A stretch of DNA of 64,000 nt from Flectonema sp. DT1601 (Eukaryota > Euglenozoa > Diplonemea > Diplonemida > Diplonemidae), in contig OZ025809.1 in the NCBI GenBank assembly GCA_964019425.1, positions 913,588 to 977,587 of the forward strand, read 5' to 3'. The notes beneath the pieces are model-generated. The model ran no database searches, was not told the DNA's origin, and saw only the letters and a program-made list of their open reading frames with translations. Made by a program: the position numbers and the translations under genes. The first letter of the stretch is position 1; every line of letters starts with the position of its first letter. Shown piece by piece: positions 58,561 through 64,000 of this stretch.

Positions 58561-59904
58561 ATTCCCCCAATAATATCAGAGTTGAGAGAGAGAGTATTCG
58601 CGAGTTTGTTTTCTGTCGTTGTGATGTTTTGACTTCAGTAGCTTTGTTGTTACGTTGGTAGATATTATCCCATTCGTCTTATTCCTTTCCCTTTTATTCT
58701 TCCCTCCCAACTATTCCACTAAATCCCTTTCTACATACGGTAAAAAAAAAAAAAAAAACGAAAATCGAAAATATAATAATAATAATAATATTGTGTGGAC
58801 TTTCTCTACTAGTGAAGGTTGAGGTGAGGAGTTTGTTGTCAGTTGTCGTTCTGACATGTGCTATGTTGTAGTCAAGCCAGTCTGAGAAGTACTTTCTCGG
58901 ATCCCCCCGCGTTGTATTTTTGCGGTGGAGTAGATGCTTTATATCTACAAGCGAATCTGATGTACTTCCTTTACAAGTTCTTTGACATTCTCGTTCGGGC
59001 AACCATTCGAGTACTTCATCGGCTGTTTTCGTTTTTTTATTTTCTCACGTGCAGTTGATTTTTCTGCTGCACGTTTAATTTAATTATTGCAATGCGGTTG
59101 TCTTGTCAACCAAAACTGTAACATTGTCGAATGGAGGCGAATCATCAAAATGGTTGCCAGCGAGTGCTTTGCTACCCTAATTTGATAATTTTAACCAGGG
59201 TTTTTTTGCTCAACCAGCCAAAAAAAAAAGAAAAAAAAAGAAAAAAAAGTGTTCTGCTTCTTTATATTTATATTAACATAATTTTATATAAAAAAAAAAA
59301 AAACCTTCGCGGACTTGCGCATGTCGAAAGTGAAAAATTAGAAGAAAAAGAAAAGAAAAAAAAGTCTCTTCCCTCCAACTCCCCTCCAATTTGTTACTGG
59401 TGATTATTTGACTGTGTTATTGAGGTAGCATTGAGTGCGGAACCGTATTGCTGGCACGGCACTTGTCATGTCTGTCTTGTGGTATATCCTAACAGATCAA
59501 TTGGCGTACGGCTGAAAGTTAAAACTGATAAATAAAAGCTCTGCAAGGTAAAAAAAGATAGAGTCATGCTTTGGAACCTTTTCATTTTTTATTTTTTTTT
59601 GAATCAGTTTGAGATTATTGTCGTCCCGAGTCACCTAGCCTTTTTTTGCAGTAATCTCATTGTGTGGTAGTTGTGAACTATAATTTTTAAAGAAAATGCA
59701 TGCGACGTAGATTCAGATTTACCCTGTATTTATAAGTTATGTTTTTTTTTTTTTGTTTAAATAATAGTTACCAACCCTACTACGCAAAAAAGAAAATAAA
59801 TAAAAGTTTGTTACTGCCGATCATATGGCAGCAACAGCTTTAAAAAACAAGCTGATTTTTTTTTCTATTTTGGGTACTTCCTGTACTCTCCTATTATTAT
59901 TCTA

Positions 59905-59907
<3 letters not shown>

Positions 59908-59941
<34 letters not shown>
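59908..59941 (+). repeat. Longest homopolymer: 34-nt poly-A tract
   Basis: An uninterrupted run of A. Similar tracts of 15-30 nt occur in nearly every intergenic stretch and in some introns and leaders, for example 22260-22289 (A) and 38826-38855 (T). Confidence 0.9.
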
Positions 59942-59944
<3 letters not shown>

Positions 59945-62417
59945 ATCTAGTTTTTATCTAATTTTCTTTCGTGTGTGGAATTAGTGTAGTTGAGTGTCTT
60001 TGCTGATAGAAACCCCAGTTCTTTTTATGGGCCTATCAGTGGTATTTATAATGTTAACATACGGGAGGTTTTTATTTCTTATGCGAAATGAATCGCTATT
60101 ACTGAGAGTCTCGCGGTTGCTGGGGTAGTGATCTAGCTGTTACCCCTGTGACTTTTTGGCTTCCTAGGCTTCGTAAATAAATAAAATAAATTAGGAGTGA
60201 AGTTACAGCAGGATGCTTCAACAGAAAGTGTTTCCGACACTAGCTCTCCATGTAAGCACTTGAAATTTGTATCCGATTCTGTTTGCTACTATTGTGTTTC
60301 AGGCATTTCGGGTACGTTACAAGTAACTACTAAAAACATGGAGAAAAAAAAAAACTAAAAAAACTAAAAAAAATCTAGAATACATCTCAACGTGCTATAG
60401 AGGTTCTCTAATTCAATGTTTTATTGGTGAGTGAAGCATGAGTCTTTGCCTAGGGAAGGAAAGGAAAAAAAAGAATACCCTTTCGACCTTCTTTCTAAGT
60501 AGCGTTCGTTTGTTTTACACGACGGGGTTCTGCATATTCTTGTGAGAGTGTCTTGTACACTTTTTTACAAGATGTTAAAGTTTTGAACTTCGGCAGCTGT
60601 TTTTTTTTCGCGAGCGAAGAGTGGTATTTTCTTTTTTATTTGTTTTTCCCTCTTCTATTCTTAGTAGTCGTATTCTTATTAACCGCAAATTACATCTTAA
60701 AAGGCCGCTCGGTGCCAAGCTCGAAGTTATTTTTTTAAAATAGAATTCATAAGCGAGTTTTTATGAAGTTCGAATCCCGGTTGAGGATTATTTTAACACT
60801 TTTTCAGAAAATATTGGACACCTACTACTCTGTAAGGTGTCCAGACTTGCAATCGAAAACGCAGTTCGATGCGTTGATTCTATTCGCTGGTTTGTTCTGT
60901 TTCTGATTTGGAGAGTTAAGCACAATTAGTGCGTTTTTGATTTTGTTGTTCAAGTTGACATCCGAAATCTCTTTTTTTTGAATTTTAAATTTTAAAAAGA
61001 GAAGTGTCGTAAACCTTGACATGGTTACTATTATGACAGTCAGCGCTATCTTATGTTTGTGATAACGAAGGTGAGCTGCAGATCTACTGCCGAGAAGATG
61101 TCAGCATCTTTTTTGTTTTCTTTCTTTTCCATGAGTACGGAGCACATCATTGCTTTGCTCGTTATCTTCTTAGGAAGTCATCATCCATCTCCCCGTTCAA
61201 CGAACTGCCAGATGAACCCGTTGTTTGATTCCTTGTCTACCCTAAGCCTAATGAAACTACTGAGGAGAAAAAGAGTAGTTTTAATTTTTATTACCTTTTT
61301 TTTTTGATCACAATATAGGGATCACTTTGCTTGCAAGAAGCGTTGTGTATTATTCCTCTCCTCTGTGAACAACACTAAGGTGACTGGTTGATGACTACAC
61401 CTCTTTTATGTTAAGTCATAACTTTGATAAGCGGTAATTACTTTGATTCGTATTCGCGTCTAAAGCTGTCCCAGCTGTTCGGACAACTGATTGCTGTTTT
61501 ATTTTTTTTATATTTGTAGCCTTACCTTTATAATATCCAATATATGATTATTGGAAATTTTGGTCCATTGAGAAGCTACTCGATTTTTAGAACTCTTCGT
61601 CATTGCCACTGTGTGGTGTCTTAGTTTGTGGAGAAATCGATTTTTTATTTGTTTTCCCTTTTTTTTAGATTGAAAAGCTGGCAGCGTGTGACAAAGCCAG
61701 TGCTTTTCTTATAGTTCAAAGATGGCAGTTGAAAAGTCATGTTCTCAATCTGAATTTGATTTAGTGAAAGACAAGTGGGTTGACTTGTCAAAGAGTGCTC
61801 AATTGTAGGAGATCATGAAAAAAGCCCATCGTGACTGTTAGTATGCAGTGAGCTGCGTATCGTATCAGTAGAGTCTCAAGACTGATGTCTCCCTTCCCAT
61901 CCCCACCAGGTCGTGAGATTGGTTACTGTAATTAATAATCTTCTTATTCTCTCCCACATGTTGTAATCTCTTTTATGGTTAGAGAGCTCTGCATATCAAA
62001 CATCTGTTCCCCTGTTCCCCACTGCTCCCCAAGGGAACGAGACAACAACTGCATTACAAGAAAGTACTCTTTCTGTTTGGTAATGATCCATCTAATGGAG
62101 AACCAATTAGTTTGTACTTCTACAGAACGTAAGCAGTACTTTGACATCACAGCCTCTGGTTGGAAGTCAGCTCCTTGTTTCTCGGGTCTTATCGTTCGTC
62201 ATTTCCATTTCTTGTTAACGTTCGCTGTTCATCCGTTCCCTTGTCGTTAGGTAGTGCAGTTATGTAGAAAGTAATTCAGCTTTTAATTATTACAGCACCC
62301 CATCACATGAGTATCATTCCGGTAGTACCAGAGTTACTTCACTGACAACGTTATCATTTTATCATCTTATGTTTATAACAGGCTCCCCTCTAATTTCATA
62401 CACATGAATATTGACTA

Positions 62418-64000
62418 ATGCAGAATGGAAAGGAAGATGGAAAACCTGTTGAAGACGTGAAGGTAACAAATGAAATAGAGGCAGTTCCTGCTGCTGTGGT
62501 GGAAGTTGTAAGCAAGAGTGTTGCTAACAACAACAACAACAACAACAACAATAATAATAATAATAATAATAATAAAACTGATACCGCAAGTAAAAGGCTA
62601 CTTGACATCGGAACGGTCATCCGTAACAAGTGGAGAATTGCTTCCAAAATAGGACAAGGTGCATTCGGAGAGACTTACGTTGGCGAAAGCGTCGAAGACC
62701 CTTCTGTTACAGTTGCCATTAAAATAGAAAGGCCACGTGAGAATGACACGGACGTTCTTAAAGCCGAAGTTATCGCCCTCAAGAAGCTGCAAAGCTGTGC
62801 CCACGTCGTTCGATATTACAACAGCGGAAAGGATGAAGTTCGATCATTTAGTTTCCTAGTCATGGAACGTCTTGGAGCGGATTTAGCGGATTTAAAGAGA
62901 AAAACACAAAAACCAACATATGAATTAGCAACATGTATTCGTCTTGGGATACAAATGTTAAAAGGAATTCAAGGAGTTCATGAGAGAGACTTTATCCACA
63001 GAGATATAAAACCTTCAAACTTTGTAATCGGTCGTGTTGATACCAGCGCTGTATATTTAATTGATTTTGGTCTTGCCCGTCGATACAGATCAGCTGAAGG
63101 TGAGATACGCAAAGCCCGACAACCTGCTGGTTTTCGTGGAACTGCTCGCTACGCTTCAATCAACTCTCATAAATCCCTCGAATTAGGTCGCAGAGATGAT
63201 CTTTGGTGTCTATTCTATGTCTTGGTTGAATTCCGACTTGAAGCTGGCCTTCCTTGGAAACGTCACAAGGTACTGTTTCTTTTATTTTTTATCAACTAAA
63301 TTACAACGTTTTGAATAGAGCTAAATAAATAATAACAAAAAAAAAAAAAAAAAAAAAAAAAAAACAGGAAAAGAACATAGTTGGAGAACTAAAAGAACAA
63401 TTTACAAACGAAAAGCTTGTCGAAACACTTCCTGTTGAGTATAAGTTGTTTATGGATCACTTGTTAGGTCTTCGATATGAAACAGAGCCGGACTATTTTT
63501 ATTTAAATAGTCTTCTTGAGAGTATGGCGTCGTCTGCGAATGTTCCGCTAGACCAGCCAATGGAGTGGCAGAGAGAAGACTTCGGTAAACCAATCCCATC
63601 TAGATCAAAAAGACATTCCCAAGCAGAAATTGCTGGACAGCAACTCCACCAGTTACAACAACAACAAAAGCCTGCCGCTCCTATCGAACGCCAGCCTCCT
63701 AATGACCCGGCACCTCCTCCTCCTCTTTCTCTGTCACCAGCTCTGGCAGAAAATCAAAAAGATCCCGAGAGAGACGAAAACGCTCGCGAAGAACGTGAAA
63801 AGGAAAAGGAGCGATTGCGTACCATACGAAGAGAAGAACGACAGAGAGGCAGAGATAAGGAAAAGCTTCGAAAGGAGAAGGAAGCTGAAGAGCAACGTGC
63901 AGCTGAAGAAGCCGCAACTCGAGAAGATAAAAATGGAGCTGATGTTCTGGAACCTGAGCGATCATCTTCACCTGCGACTCCAAAACGTCAGAAGCCTCCG
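62418..64000 (+). CDS. Tau-tubulin-kinase-like (CK1 superfamily) Ser/Thr kinase, 3' partial
   Basis: Exon 1 (62418-63269) and exon 2 (63368 to beyond 64000) are joined in phase 0, giving 495 residues in the window with no stop, so the gene continues. After a 16-Asn run (residues 37-52), the kinase domain starts near residue 66. It has the glycine loop IGQGAFGETY (about 78), the lysine in VAIKIE, the catalytic loop HRDIKPSNF (about 194), DFGLAR (about 216) and the CK1-group substrate loop GFRGTARYAS. The wording SINSHKSLELGRRDDLWCLFY and the block around YEL...RLGIQML match TTBK-type kinases more than CK1 proper. The lobe ends near residue 360 and is followed by a Gln/Pro-rich linker and a long Glu/Arg-rich coiled coil (about 415-475). 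TTBK relatives act on microtubule proteins and, in animals, in cilium initiation. The intron is 98 nt and holds a long A tract. Confidence 0.88.
62526..62573 (+). repeat. AAC/AAT trinucleotide repeat coding for polyasparagine
   Basis: Sixteen Asn codons in a row inside the kinase N-terminus, first AAC then AAT. The switch from pure AAC to pure AAT shows two separate slippage blocks. Its length probably varies between strains. Confidence 0.95.

Larger units (their letters stand above)
57943..62417 (+). other. Gene-poor region, no convincing coding sequence
   Basis: About 4.5 kb holding long A/T tracts (34 A at 59908-59941), an ATA microsatellite near 58776, a hairpin cluster at 58453-58560, and a strong pyrimidine acceptor ending at 61909 that serves no visible gene. 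Small frames (58694-59002 minus, 61053-61307 plus, 61975-62250 plus) show no family resemblance. An acceptor TTTATAACAG ends at 62381, 36 nt before the kinase ATG. Untranslated kinase exons may be present. Confidence 0.45.

Noticed and set aside
60720-60795. tRNA B-box-like GTTCGAATCCCGG
   Set aside because: The flanking bases do not form a T stem, and no A box or cloverleaf can be built upstream.
61053-61307. 84-residue frame with a hydrophobic stretch
   Set aside because: No family match, T-tract-driven Phe ending, and no supporting signals.
62396-62647. Leu-rich minus-strand frame
   Set aside because: It is the reverse complement of the AAC/AAT repeat in the kinase.
1-64000. Transposons, virus-derived elements, CRISPR arrays, rRNA
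   Set aside because: No reverse transcriptase, integrase, transposase, capsid or long terminal/inverted repeats, spacer arrays or rRNA were recognised.

Overview
The window is nuclear DNA of an AT-rich, probably flagellated unicellular eukaryote. Genes have a few short introns (about 60-145 nt), stops are standard (TAA, TAG and TGA all end genes), and intergenic DNA is full of long poly-A and poly-T tracts. I cannot name the species. A radial-spoke-type DPY30 protein and a WDR49/64-like protein suggest a motile cilium. The gene layout recalls lineages that use spliced-leader trans-splicing (Euglenozoa, dinozoans, some jakobids), but this is inference only.

Layout: I support 14 protein genes and all of them lie on the + strand. 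From 1 to 15.2 kb there is a compact run: the 3' part of a WDR49/64-like WD40 protein, a DPY30-motif protein, an EngB-family GTPase with a very long C-terminal extension, MCM8, and a large surface protein built from nine Gly/Asn-rich CxxC repeats. After a 2 kb gap come a Patched/NPC1-like RND permease (17.3-21.0 kb), a 3.5 kb gap, an unrecognised basic protein (24.6-25.8 kb) and the HOPS/CORVET subunit VPS11 (26.0-29.1 kb). From 29.5 to 50.0 kb lie two tandem paralogous giant receptors. Each has arrays of PAN/apple domains, a C-type-lectin-like domain and EGF-like modules outside the cell, one membrane span, and PDZ-like and Tudor-like modules inside. The last part holds an F-box protein with a TMEM185-type membrane domain (52.7-54.1 kb), eIF2B delta (55.1-56.7 kb), a 57-residue small protein (57.6 kb), a 4.6 kb gap with possible structured RNA, and the 5' part of a tau-tubulin-kinase-like (CK1 superfamily) kinase that runs off the end.

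Most genes have a 3' splice-acceptor-like AG within about 5-70 nt of the start codon, often after a pyrimidine tract. In the first four junctions the distance from the upstream stop to that AG is nearly constant (206, 183, 181 and 184 nt). Within genes, introns instead end in an A-rich ACAG. Single orientation, regular spacing and a distinct acceptor type together raise the possibility of polycistronic transcription with trans-splicing; 5'UTR introns are the simpler alternative.

The genes do not form one pathway. Themes are cell surface and sensing (CxxC-repeat protein, Patched-like permease, PAN/lectin receptors), cilium (WD40, DPY30), endolysosomal tethering (VPS11), and housekeeping (MCM8, eIF2B delta, EngB). 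No tRNA, rRNA, CRISPR array, transposon or virus-derived element was recognised.
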